This document shows, piece by piece, positions 27,520 to 35,522 of a stretch of 64,000 nt of DNA (its first letter is position 1; every line of letters starts with the position of its first letter). The DNA comes from Paraburkholderia ultramafica (GTDB lineage Bacteria > Pseudomonadota > Gammaproteobacteria > Burkholderiales > Burkholderiaceae): NCBI RefSeq assembly GCF_902859915.1, contig NZ_CADIKK010000011.1, forward strand, positions 62,001-126,000, given 5' to 3'. The position numbers and the translations under genes are program-made. The notes beneath the pieces are model-generated. The model was not told where the DNA came from. It saw only the letters and a list, made by a program, of their open reading frames with translations, and made no database searches.

Positions 27520-27981
27520 ATGGACGGTTATATCCGCAGCGAGCGGGAAGAATTTTTTGAGCAGTTGTGCATCAGCGTCGACGCCGACGAAGCGCACGAG
27601 CAGGAAGCGATCGAGTACTTCGAGAACCAGTTCGACCAGGCTGACTTCGATCCGGCGCAATGGCTCGACATCGCGCTCTACTACTCGCCGGCCGTCGCGC
27701 TCGGCATCGTCGACATGGTGACGGCCGACGACAAGGCGCGCAGCAACATCGCCGAAGTGATCGCCGACAACCTCGACATCTCGTACGGCGAGGACGAATG
27801 CCAGCAGTTCGCGCAGACCATCGAATTCGCGCTGAACAACGGCGTGCCGGTGGACCTCGACCTCGTGCTCGACGGCTGCCAGCGCGCGATCGACGATCTC
27901 GACAGCTGGGCCGACGACGACACCAAGGCGCCGCTGCTGCGTCTGCGTGAAGAGTTGTTGCGCCAGCAAGGCGAGCATTGA
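27520..27981 (+). CDS. Conserved acidic hypothetical protein
   Basis: 153 residues, strongly acidic (many Asp/Glu, e.g. ISVDADEAHEQEAIEYFE), predicted mostly helical, no signal peptide or membrane segment. The MDGYIRSERE start at 27520 is chosen because GAGG lies about 6 nt upstream; the frame is open further upstream. A textbook terminator follows at 28021-28046, supporting it as a real transcription unit. No function recognised. Confidence 0.7.
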   Translation: MDGYIRSEREEFFEQLCISVDADEAHEQEAIEYFENQFDQADFDPAQWLDIALYYSPAVALGIVDMVTADDKARSNIAEVIADNLDISYGEDECQQFAQTIEFALNNGVPVDLDLVLDGCQRAIDDLDSWADDDTKAPLLRLREELLRQQGEH

Positions 27982-28020
27982 GGGCCCTCAGCCAACCCGA
28001 GTGACCGACCCAGGTGACAC

Positions 28021-28046
28021 AGCCGGCGCGCTCGCGCCGGCTTTTT
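28021..28046 (+). terminator. Intrinsic terminator
   Basis: GC-rich stem AGCCGGCGCG / CGCGCCGGCT (28021-28030, 28033-28042) followed by TTTTT to 28046. Confidence 0.9.
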
Positions 28047-28352
28047 AAGCATGTGCCGCAATCCGCACCCCACGCGCCGGCACTGACGGCCCGCCAGCTG
28101 GCGCGCCGCGCGGCCTATGCCGAAATGCTCATTCAAAACGGCTCGAACTGCCAAGACGGCGGCAAATTGGCTTTCTATATTCGCGCCAGATGACCGCGCG
28201 TAAACGCTACTGAGCGTATTCCAGCATTGTTTATCGCGACCGATCATTCGTAGTCTCTCGGTGCGCGCGAGGCGAAGCCTCGGCCCGCGTGCCGATCCAG
28301 CGTTACTGCCTTGCCGCTTTCACACCCTGAACTGTCGATGGAAGGAGAGACC
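28047..28352. other. Intergenic region upstream of the LivK-type gene
   Basis: About 300 nt without a recognised gene. GGAGAG immediately upstream of 28353 is the ribosome site of the next gene. Confidence 0.4.
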
Positions 28353-29504
28353 ATGAGTCTTCGCTACACGCTGAAACCGCTTGCCCTGTTCGTTGGCGCC
28401 ATCTTCGCAATCGCGCCGCCGGCCAGCTTCGCCGACGACCTGCCGGTCAAGATTGGTTTTGCGGCGCCGCTGACCGGCGCCAATGCCGGCTACGGCAAGG
28501 ATCTGGAGAGCGGGGTCCGGCTCGCGATCGAGGAAGCCAATGCGCAGAAGATCAAGATCGGCGACAAGGTGGCGCAATTCACGCTCGTCTCGCAGGACGA
28601 CCAGGCCGACCCGCGCATCGGCGTGCAGGCCGCACAGAAACTGGTCGACTCGGGCGTGGCGGTGGTGGTGGGCCACTTCAACTCGGGCACGACGATTCCG
28701 GCGTCGCAGGTGTACGAACAGGCCGGCATTCCGGTGATCGACCCGGCCGCTACCAATCCGGTCATCACGGGCCGCGGCTTCGCGAACACCTTCATGGTGA
28801 TTTCCACCGACGGGCAAAACGCCGGCAACGCGGGCGCCTATGCGGTGGACGTGACCAAGGCCAAACGCATCGCGATTATCGACGACCGCACCGCGTTCGG
28901 CCAGGGCGAAGCCGACGAGTTCGAGAAGGCGGTGAAGGCGCACGGCGGCACCATCGTGGCGCGCGAATACACCGACAATCACGCGGTGGACTTCAGCACG
29001 CAGATCACCAAGATCAAGGGGACCAATGCGGACCTGGTGTTCTTCGGCGGACTGGACAACCAGGCGGCCGGCTTTGCGAGGCGGATGAAGCAGTTGGGCC
29101 TGAACGCGCAACTGGTGGGCGGCGGCGGCGTGATGGACCCGGACTTCATCAAGCTCGCCGGCGAGGCGGCCGATGGCGTGATGGCGTGGGAGTACGGACG
29201 CCCGCTCGCGCAGTTGCCCGGCGGCAAGGACTTCTCCGCGAAGTTCAAGAAGCGCTACGGCGAGGACATCCTGTCGTATGCGCCGTTCGGCTACGACGGC
29301 GCATGGGCCGCGATCAAGGCGATGCAGCAGGCCAGGTCCAGTGCGCCGACGGCGTATCGGCCGGCGCTGAAGGCGATCGATTTCGAAGGCGTGACCGGAA
29401 AGATTTCGTTCGACAGCACGGGCGCGTTGAAGAGCGGCGCATCCACGCTGTATCAGGTGAAGAACGGCGCCTGGGTTCCCATTGTGACGAAGAGCGGGAC
29501 ATAA
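28353..29504 (+). CDS. Branched-chain amino-acid-type ABC transporter substrate-binding protein
   Basis: 383 residues. Signal peptide to about residue 27 (PPASFA then DDLPVKIG). Type I periplasmic-binding fold: GFAAPLTGANAGYGKD, VVVGHFNSGTTIPASQVYEQ, PVIDPAATNP, IIDDRTAFGQGEADEFEKA. Matches LivK/LivJ family. GAAGGAGAG lies 5 nt before the ATG at 28353, so the shorter start is used. No permease or ATPase gene is adjacent, so it is an orphan receptor and the ligand cannot be inferred. Confidence 0.9.
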   Translation: MSLRYTLKPLALFVGAIFAIAPPASFADDLPVKIGFAAPLTGANAGYGKDLESGVRLAIEEANAQKIKIGDKVAQFTLVSQDDQADPRIGVQAAQKLVDSGVAVVVGHFNSGTTIPASQVYEQAGIPVIDPAATNPVITGRGFANTFMVISTDGQNAGNAGAYAVDVTKAKRIAIIDDRTAFGQGEADEFEKAVKAHGGTIVAREYTDNHAVDFSTQITKIKGTNADLVFFGGLDNQAAGFARRMKQLGLNAQLVGGGGVMDPDFIKLAGEAADGVMAWEYGRPLAQLPGGKDFSAKFKKRYGEDILSYAPFGYDGAWAAIKAMQQARSSAPTAYRPALKAIDFEGVTGKISFDSTGALKSGASTLYQVKNGAWVPIVTKSGT

Positions 29505-29524
29505 GCCGCGTCCGGCGCTCGCCA

Positions 29525-29556
29525 GCTGCAGGTCCGGGCCGGCCCGGACCTGCAGC
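29525..29556. terminator. 32-bp perfect palindrome between convergent genes
   Basis: Arms 29525-29540 and 29541-29556 are exact reverse complements with no loop (centre GGGCC|GGCCC). It lies 20 nt after the LivK-type stop and 8 nt before the end of the convergent DUF3857 gene. Probably a bidirectional terminator, although neither side has a T-tract. Confidence 0.6.
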
Positions 29557-29563
29557 GGCGCCG

Positions 29564-31465
29564 CTACTTCGAGTTCACCACCTTGACCACCAGTTCGGCA
29601 TCGAGATCGCGCGCGATCCGCACGAGGTCGTCCTTCATCCCGGCGAATTCATTAGCGGAACACATCTGATGTCCGAAGGCGGCATGCAGGTGCCGGCTGA
29701 CCTGCAACATCCTCGTCGCCGGATCGAATACGTAGCGCGATGAAAACGCCAGGAAGCGATCCTGCACCGCCGTATCGGCGGGCAAATCCGTCACGCGGAC
29801 AAAGCGCGGCAGCGTCATTGCCAGCGTCTCGTCGAACTCTCCGCCGACGCACGCCCACGGCTGGGTCCGCGCCGGCTCGGCGAGCCATGTCTGCACCTGC
29901 GAACCCATTCCGCCGGACAGACTGGTGAGCGCCGGCACCGCCGTCGTGCCGTCCTTCCAGACGAAGTGCTCGAGGCTGCCCTGCATCGACGTGGCGAAGG
30001 GTCCGCTGGTCGCAGCTACGTCGTCGGTGCTCATCTGCGCCGTGCCGTGCAAGCCCGTCAGCAATAGACGGTTCGCCGCGATCTGTTGCGCGCGCTGCCG
30101 CGTCGCGCGGCGAAACGTATTGCGCTCGATCTCCGCGGTGAAGCCGGTATCCTCGACGCGGTACGCGTAATTCGCCGCGCCGCTTTCATCGATGTCGATC
30201 TGCAGGCGCACCGTGCGCTCGCGCAATTGCGTGGCCGGCGTGCGCGACAACACCCCTTCGCCGACCAGCAGCACCGGCCGGTCCATCACGCCCAGCGGCA
30301 GATAGCCGAAGCTCGTGCCGCCCGCCGTCGTATCCGCGAACAACGACAACTCAGGAATCCAGATAATCGCGTGATTGATCGCGCTCGTGCCGTAGCCCGG
30401 CACGTCCGGCAGGCTGTAGTACGGCCCGAGATTGAGCAGCACCGCCTCGCTGCGGATGCCGACCGCCGCCAGCAGCGCGCTGTACAACGCGACGTAATCC
30501 TTGCAGTCGCCATAGCGGTTGTGCAGGATGTCGATCGCCTTGTGCGGGATCGCTGCCGTCTCGCCGAGAAACAGCGCGACATAGCGGATGTTCAGGCGCA
30601 TCCAGTCGTACAGCGTCTGCGCCTTCGCGCGCGCATCGGCGGCCCCGGCCGTCAGACCCTGCGCGAGGCGGACGATCGCGGGATCGTTCATGGTCTCGTC
30701 GATGGCCGGCCCGCGATAACGCGCGGCGAAGCCCGCGAAGTCCGGCACCGTCGACACCATCAAACGGTCGCCCCAGTTCGCGTAGCCGACCGCGCCCGCT
30801 TCGAGCCGCGCATACGGACCGTGCCGGTAGTCGAACTCGTAGCGGGTCCGGCCATTGGCGGTCACCGGCGGCACGGCCGCGTAGCCGCGCGCGTCGGCAT
30901 ACAGCGGCACGTCGGCCGGCAGATCGAAGATCAGCCGTTGCAGTTCGACGGGCTCGCGCGTCAGCTCGACCAGATACGCGAAGGTGCCCGCCTGCAACGG
31001 CTGCGTGCGGGTCTTGCGAAACGCCAGATGCACGCGCGAGCCGGGCTCGACGCCGGGGAAGATGACCGTGCGCAACACGCCGTCCTCGAAACTCGGCGCG
31101 CCGGCCGAGCGCGGCTCCTGCACGTCGCGGATCGCCTCGGGGCCGACCGGATGCGCGACACCGTTCGGATCGATCGTTTCCGCGGCCTGCAGTTGCACCT
31201 GTTCGATGCCCTTGTTGAACCACACGTAGCGTTGCGCGATATCGTCGACGCCGCTCGTCGTGTTGGCCCGCACGATGGTGTCGTCGTGTTCCTCGATCGA
31301 GCCGTCCTTCTGGATCACGAACAGGTGCACGTCGCTCTCCGTAACGGACGGCGCGCGGTCGTCGCTGGCGGTGGCCGGTGCGTTGTCGTCGGCGAAAGCG
31401 AAGGCGGCGTATGCGCCCAGCGTCAATGCGGCGGCCAGTCCGATGAACGCGGCCTTCCCTGTCAT
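29564..31465 (-). CDS. DUF3857 / transglutaminase-like domain protein
   Basis: 633 residues. Signal peptide (GKAAFIGLAAALTLGAYAAF, cleavage near AFA-DD), DUF3857 domain about 40-250, then a transglutaminase-like cysteine-protease core about 270-390: nucleophile in NRYGDCKDYVALYSALL, His in SAINHAIIWI and Asp in LFADTTAGG. The C-terminal third is a DUF2569/DUF3858-like beta region. Exported, probably periplasmic. The ATG overlaps the AraC-gene stop as ATGA (31462-31465). Role unknown; pairing with a regulator in one coupled unit is unusual. Confidence 0.85.
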   Translation of the reverse strand: MTGKAAFIGLAAALTLGAYAAFAFADDNAPATASDDRAPSVTESDVHLFVIQKDGSIEEHDDTIVRANTTSGVDDIAQRYVWFNKGIEQVQLQAAETIDPNGVAHPVGPEAIRDVQEPRSAGAPSFEDGVLRTVIFPGVEPGSRVHLAFRKTRTQPLQAGTFAYLVELTREPVELQRLIFDLPADVPLYADARGYAAVPPVTANGRTRYEFDYRHGPYARLEAGAVGYANWGDRLMVSTVPDFAGFAARYRGPAIDETMNDPAIVRLAQGLTAGAADARAKAQTLYDWMRLNIRYVALFLGETAAIPHKAIDILHNRYGDCKDYVALYSALLAAVGIRSEAVLLNLGPYYSLPDVPGYGTSAINHAIIWIPELSLFADTTAGGTSFGYLPLGVMDRPVLLVGEGVLSRTPATQLRERTVRLQIDIDESGAANYAYRVEDTGFTAEIERNTFRRATRQRAQQIAANRLLLTGLHGTAQMSTDDVAATSGPFATSMQGSLEHFVWKDGTTAVPALTSLSGGMGSQVQTWLAEPARTQPWACVGGEFDETLAMTLPRFVRVTDLPADTAVQDRFLAFSSRYVFDPATRMLQVSRHLHAAFGHQMCSANEFAGMKDDLVRIARDLDAELVVKVVNSK

Positions 31466-32385
31466 GAGCGACGCGCCCTGCCCCACGCGCGCCACGCACG
31501 CGGGCTCGCGGCAAACTCCGCGCGAAACGCGTGATTGAAATTCGACAGATCGTTGAAGCCGCAATCGAGCGCGATATCGACGATCTTCGCGCCGCCGTCC
31601 TGAAGGCGCAGCGCCGCTGCCCGCAAACGCGCCCGCAACAGGTACTGATGCGGCGTCACGCCGGTCACGCGCTGGAACGTGCGCAGGAAGTAGAACTCGC
31701 TCAAGCCCGCAGCGGCGGCGAGGCTCGTCAGCGAGTGCGGCTCGCCCGGGCTCTCGTCGATCAGGCGTACGATCTGCGCGACGCGCGAGCTGGCCATCGC
31801 GCCGGCCGTGCCGCTGGCGGGCGCTTCGGCGCGCGTCAGCGCGCCGGCCGCAGCCAGCGTCGCGGCAGCCAGTTCGACGGCCAACTCGTCCCATACGGCT
31901 TCGTTGGCCCCGCCGGACTCCGCGCTCGCGCCTGCACAGGCCCGCGCAATCAGCGGCGAGAACGCACGCTGCGACGGGATGCGCGCACGCCTGAAGTTCA
32001 ATTGGCCGCTCGCGACGCCCGCATCCGCGGCGAGCCGCTCGAAGTACGCCGGCGCATAACGAAACGCGACGCAGCGATCGCCGGCCCCGTGCCGATGCCC
32101 GCACTCGAAGCACTCGCCCATGTTGCCGAGCAGCAACGCGCCGGGCGTGAGCAATTCGCGGCCAGGAGCCGCGCGGTAGTCGAACGAGCCGGCCACCACC
32201 ATCGCGATGCACACGCCGGCGTGCCGTTCCTCGAACGGCTGGTCGCCCGGGCCGAAGGTGCAAAGCAGATCCGCGACGTCCCAGCCTGCGCCCTGGGCGA
32301 GCGCGCGCGCGGCCATGCCGCCGCGCACGCCGTTCTGTGCGCGCGAGCCGAGCGCCTGCTGCAACGTGACGGCAATTTTCCCCAA
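31462..32385 (-). CDS. AraC-family transcriptional regulator
   Basis: 307 residues. N-terminal cupin-like sensor region (about 45-170, e.g. GDQPFEERHAGVCIAMVVAG) and C-terminal AraC double HTH (LAAAAGLSEFYFLRTFQRV and ALDCGFNDLSNFNHAFRAEF). The TTG at 32385 is the likely start because GAGGT stands 6 nt upstream; no ATG fits the N-terminus. Divergent from the DUF1579-like gene and translationally coupled to the DUF3857 gene, so it may control either. Inducer unknown. Confidence 0.85.
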   Translation of the reverse strand: MGKIAVTLQQALGSRAQNGVRGGMAARALAQGAGWDVADLLCTFGPGDQPFEERHAGVCIAMVVAGSFDYRAAPGRELLTPGALLLGNMGECFECGHRHGAGDRCVAFRYAPAYFERLAADAGVASGQLNFRRARIPSQRAFSPLIARACAGASAESGGANEAVWDELAVELAAATLAAAGALTRAEAPASGTAGAMASSRVAQIVRLIDESPGEPHSLTSLAAAAGLSEFYFLRTFQRVTGVTPHQYLLRARLRAAALRLQDGGAKIVDIALDCGFNDLSNFNHAFRAEFAASPRAWRAWGRARRS

Positions 32386-32493
32386 GATGCACCTCGGCAG
32401 AGTCCGTATCGTGGTTTTAGCACATCGGCGGCCGGTGCGGTTCGGCCGGTTGCGGCGATGTCGGTCCGACTATGAGCCCATGGAGCACCCACG

Positions 32494-33081
32494 ATGAACA
32501 GACTGGAGAACGACCTCGGAGGCGGCTTCCTCGCCGCGTTGAGCGCGCCCGCGCGCGCCGCCGACATCGACGCCGCCGACGATCTGTACGGCTGGCTGAT
32601 CGGCAGTTGGGAGATGGACGTGGTGCATTACCGCGTCGACCTTCGCGATGCGCCGCGGCGCGGCGAGATTCATTTCGGCTGGGTGCTGGAAGGCCGCGCG
32701 GTGCAGGACGTGTGGATCATGCCGCCGCGTCGCGAGCGCGACCATGGACTCGCTGCCGGCGATGCGAGCGATGCAGGCGACGCGGACTACACGATGTACG
32801 GCACCACGCTGCGCATCTGGGATCCCGCGCTGCGGGTGTGGCGCGTGACCTACGTCAATCCGCGAACCGGCCAGCGCGACGAGTTGACCGGCCGGCGCAT
32901 CGGCGACGATCTCGTGCAGATCGGCACGCATGCCAACGGCACGCCGATTCGCTGGAATTTCACCGACATCACGCGGGATTCGTTCCGCTGGACCGGCGTC
33001 GTGCTCGCGCCGGACGGCGTGACGTGGACGCTCGAAGCCGAGTTTCACGCGCGGCGCAAAAGCTCGTTCGCGGCCCGATAG
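32494..33081 (+). CDS. DUF1579-like / calycin-type hypothetical protein
   Basis: 195 residues. Segments LIGSWEMDVVHYRVD, GEIHFGWVLEGRAVQDVWI and WNFTDITRDSFRWTG indicate a beta-barrel (lipocalin/DUF1579-like) cytoplasmic protein often annotated as hypothetical. Divergently transcribed from the AraC gene, 108 nt apart, hence a candidate target of that regulator. No catalytic function recognised. Confidence 0.7.
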   Translation: MNRLENDLGGGFLAALSAPARAADIDAADDLYGWLIGSWEMDVVHYRVDLRDAPRRGEIHFGWVLEGRAVQDVWIMPPRRERDHGLAAGDASDAGDADYTMYGTTLRIWDPALRVWRVTYVNPRTGQRDELTGRRIGDDLVQIGTHANGTPIRWNFTDITRDSFRWTGVVLAPDGVTWTLEAEFHARRKSSFAAR

Positions 33082-33131
33082 CGGCGGCCCGATGAGCGTA
33101 GCCGAGCGAGCCACTGAACCCACTGAGCCAC
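33071..33131 (+). repeat. Stop-codon-bearing minirepeats at the DUF1579-like 3' end
   Basis: CGGCCCGAT occurs at 33071-33079, where it runs into the TAG stop, and again at 33085-33093, where it runs into TGAG. It is followed by CCACTGAAC / CCACTGAGC (33111-33119, 33120-33128). Confidence 0.6.
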
Positions 33132-33167
33132 CGGCTGCGCCCGGCAACGCCCGCTGCGCCGCCGGCC

Positions 33168-33848
33168 TCAATCGCCGTCGCCGAGTTGCCCGAGTAGCGC
33201 CTGCAAGCTCTCCACATGCCTGAGCAGCAAATGGCGATGCTTCTCGATCTGCTCCAGCCGGCCCGCAAGGTCGGCCTGGATCGGGTCGTCGAGATCGGCG
33301 GCGGCGATCACCTCCTCCACCTTCGCGCGTACCGACGACAACTCCACCGGCGCGTGACTCAGATGCCGCTCGAAACGCCGCACGTCCTGGATGGCCAGAT
33401 CGCGGACCTTGCGAAAGTGCGCATGACGCCGATGCGCTTCGGCGTCGAGCGTTTCTTCTTCGACGCGTCTGGCCGGTCCCGGCTGGCCGAAAATCGGCTC
33501 CGGCGGCCGCAGCACGGTCTTCTTTCGCACCGGATGCGCGGTGCCGCGAAAGCGCGCAAGCGGCTGTTCGTTGTCGATCGCCTCGCGGGCGTTGGGCGGT
33601 ATCTCGTGCCCGGTATGCGGCACGTTCATCCAGCCATGCGGCAAACCGGTGACCGCCTCAATGCCGCGCACGAATTCCTCGCTGAATTCGCGCTGACCGG
33701 ACAGCATCAATTTCAGGTAGCTCGCGGAGAAGGTCATCATGCGCGCGAGGCGGGTCGCCGCGCCGACCTCGCGGGTCAGCAGCACCAGGTTCGCCCGCCA
33801 GACCGGGAGCAGCAATTCGTCGGAATCTTCCATCGCTGGGTCTTCCAT
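33168..33848 (-). CDS. Predicted HTH regulator with C-terminal helical region
   Basis: 226 residues from ATG 33848 (another ATG at 33833). N-terminal ~70 residues resemble a Cro/C1-type fold (LTREVGAATRLARMM, FSASYLKLMLSGQREFSEEF, GIEAVTGLPHGWM). The C-terminal half is helical and charged (AEAHRRHAHFRKVRDL...), probably a dimerisation coiled coil. No ribosome site stands out. The frame is open upstream to 34196 but that part has no protein-like character. Target unknown. Confidence 0.65.
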   Translation of the reverse strand: MEDPAMEDSDELLLPVWRANLVLLTREVGAATRLARMMTFSASYLKLMLSGQREFSEEFVRGIEAVTGLPHGWMNVPHTGHEIPPNAREAIDNEQPLARFRGTAHPVRKKTVLRPPEPIFGQPGPARRVEEETLDAEAHRRHAHFRKVRDLAIQDVRRFERHLSHAPVELSSVRAKVEEVIAAADLDDPIQADLAGRLEQIEKHRHLLLRHVESLQALLGQLGDGD

Positions 33849-34155
33849 CTTGTTGCCCGATGTAGCGATGACACGCTCACGCGCGTCATCGCTTTGAAAG
33901 GGTAGCCGCTTCACTGCGTCGCGCGCAATCCCGACCCGCGCATTTGCGCAACCCTCGGCCGATATTTCGAAAATACACGCTACCGCGCGTCGCCGCGCGG
34001 CTGCAAGCGCTTGCGACGTGCCACCTGTTGCATTGACGCACGTATTCGCGCAGCGTTCCTGCGCGTGACGCGCGCAATGTGGCATGCTTGCGTGCCGATG
34101 CGACACGTCCCGTGCTGTATCGGTCGCTCCACAACATTGACTTAAGGGTTTTGTA
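33849..34155. other. Divergent intergenic region
   Basis: About 300 nt between the HTH gene and the His-rich mini-protein. AAGGG at 34144-34148 is the ribosome site of the latter. No operator recognised. Confidence 0.35.
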
Positions 34156-34290
34156 ATGAAGAAAATCGTTCTCGCCATTGCCGCAGCTGTCGTCACCTTG
34201 AGCGCGATCGCTCCCGCACAAGCTAATGAGCATCATCACGAATGCCACAAGGTGCGTATCCATCATCACTGGGAAAAACGCTGCCACTAA
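34156..34290 (+). CDS. HHHH-motif exported mini-protein
   Basis: 44 residues. Signal peptide MKKIVLAIAAAVVTLSAIAP with cleavage after AQA (residue 23), leaving a 21-residue mature peptide that contains 8 His (two HHH runs) and 2 Cys. AAGGG lies about 7 nt upstream of the ATG and an excellent intrinsic terminator follows at 34331-34357, so it is an independent transcription unit. Resembles the small HHHH-motif proteins annotated in Burkholderiales. Metal binding in the periplasm is likely from composition, but not demonstrated. Too short for most gene callers. Confidence 0.8.
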   Translation: MKKIVLAIAAAVVTLSAIAPAQANEHHHECHKVRIHHHWEKRCH

Positions 34291-34330
34291 TGGTGGTGAT
34301 GCTGTGCCCAACGGGCACGGCACGCATCGC

Positions 34331-34357
34331 AAAGCCCCGCCGAAGCGGGGCTTTTTT
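34331..34357 (+). terminator. Intrinsic terminator after the HHHH mini-protein
   Basis: Stem AAAGCCCCGC / GCGGGGCTTT (34331-34340, 34345-34354), tetraloop CGAA, T-tract to 34357. Confidence 0.92.
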
Positions 34358-34585
34358 GTAGCAAGCCGGGTTTGACGCGGCACGGCGCAGATAGAGGTAC
34401 GACGCTCTATACGTTCCGCGCGAAAATGGCGGCACGCAATCACGGACACATGCTGTTACACCTTCGCGGTGTGAGCCGACGCGGACACGGTTCCATGCAA
34501 CCGCGCAGCACCGTGAACCGCGTGGTGAAGAGATGAATTCAATCGCAGCGGCGACGCTGGCTTCATGCCACTTCCAGGTTGCGTC

Positions 34586-35398
34586 TCAAGCCGCCTTGAC
34601 GCGCTCCAATGCCATCGTCACGAGGGCTTCCAGCAACGGCTCGACCTTCGCGGCCAGCGTTTCGTCATACGCATACGGCATTCGTTCCTCCATATACGTG
34701 ATTTGCGACAACTCGAGCTGCATGGCGTGTACGCCTTGCGCCGGCTGCCCGTACTGCCGCGTGATGTAGCCGCCCTTGAAGCGGCCATTGGCGACCGCCG
34801 TATAGCCGCCATGCCGCTCGACCATAGCGGCCAATTCCTCGGCCACTCCCGCCACCGCGCTCGCGCCATTCGACGTGCCGAAGTTGAAATCCGGCAGACG
34901 TCCTTCGAAGAAGCGCGGCACATGCGAGCGGATCGAGTGCGCTTCCCACAGCAGCACCTTGCCGTGCTTCGACTTGAGCGCGGCGAGCTCGCCGGTCAGC
35001 GCGTCGTGATACGGCTGCCAGTATGCGTCGCGGCGGCGCGCGACTTCGGCCTCGTCCGGCAGATGCCCGTCGAGATACAAGGGCTCCTTGTCGAACGTAT
35101 CGACTGGCAACAGACCGGTCGTGTCCTGCCCCGGATAGAGGTTCGCGCCATCGGGCGCGCGGTTCAGATCGATTACGTAGCGCGCGTACGTCGGCGCGAG
35201 AATCGATGCGCCCATCCGTTTGGCGAACGCATAGAGACGGTCCAGATGCCAGTCGCAATCGTCAGTGCGTTGCGCGGCCGGGGTCATCGTCGCGGCGATG
35301 TCGGCGGGGATCTGCGTGCCCAGATGCGGGATCGAGATCAGGAATGGCAGGCTTCCCTGATGCAGCGAGAAAACCGGCGGAGTGTTCAATGCAGTCAT
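34586..35398 (-). CDS. hutG: N-formylglutamate deformylase
   Basis: 270 residues, N-formylglutamate amidohydrolase family. FLISIPHLGTQIP, DDCDWHLDRLY, WEAHSIRSHVPRFF and MQLELSQITYMEE carry the expected metal ligands. Hydrolyses N-formylglutamate (made by HutF) to glutamate and formate, the last step of the five-step histidine pathway. Last gene of the hut run, separated from hutF by 121 nt containing a 13-bp tandem repeat. The MTALNTP start at 35398 is taken over a longer frame because the family begins here. Confidence 0.93.
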   Translation of the reverse strand: MTALNTPPVFSLHQGSLPFLISIPHLGTQIPADIAATMTPAAQRTDDCDWHLDRLYAFAKRMGASILAPTYARYVIDLNRAPDGANLYPGQDTTGLLPVDTFDKEPLYLDGHLPDEAEVARRRDAYWQPYHDALTGELAALKSKHGKVLLWEAHSIRSHVPRFFEGRLPDFNFGTSNGASAVAGVAEELAAMVERHGGYTAVANGRFKGGYITRQYGQPAQGVHAMQLELSQITYMEERMPYAYDETLAAKVEPLLEALVTMALERVKAA

Positions 35399-35480
35399 GT
35401 CAGTCCGGAATCGAGGGGGATCGAAGGATCGCTTCAGCAAGTCATTTGCGCAGGTGAGGCGGGCAACCGATGCGCACGGC

Positions 35481-35522
35481 TCATTGGAGCCGTTCATTGG
35501 AGCCGTTCACCTGAACCATTCA
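35481..35522 (-). repeat. 13-bp tandem repeats containing the hutF stop codon
   Basis: TCATTGGAGCCGT at 35481-35493 and 35494-35506, TCACCTGAACCAT at 35507-35519, and TCATTTGAGCAG starting at 35520, where TCA is the hutF TGA stop. Because 13 is not a multiple of 3, successive TGAs fall in different frames; the one at 35481 returns to the hutF frame. Confidence 0.8.
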
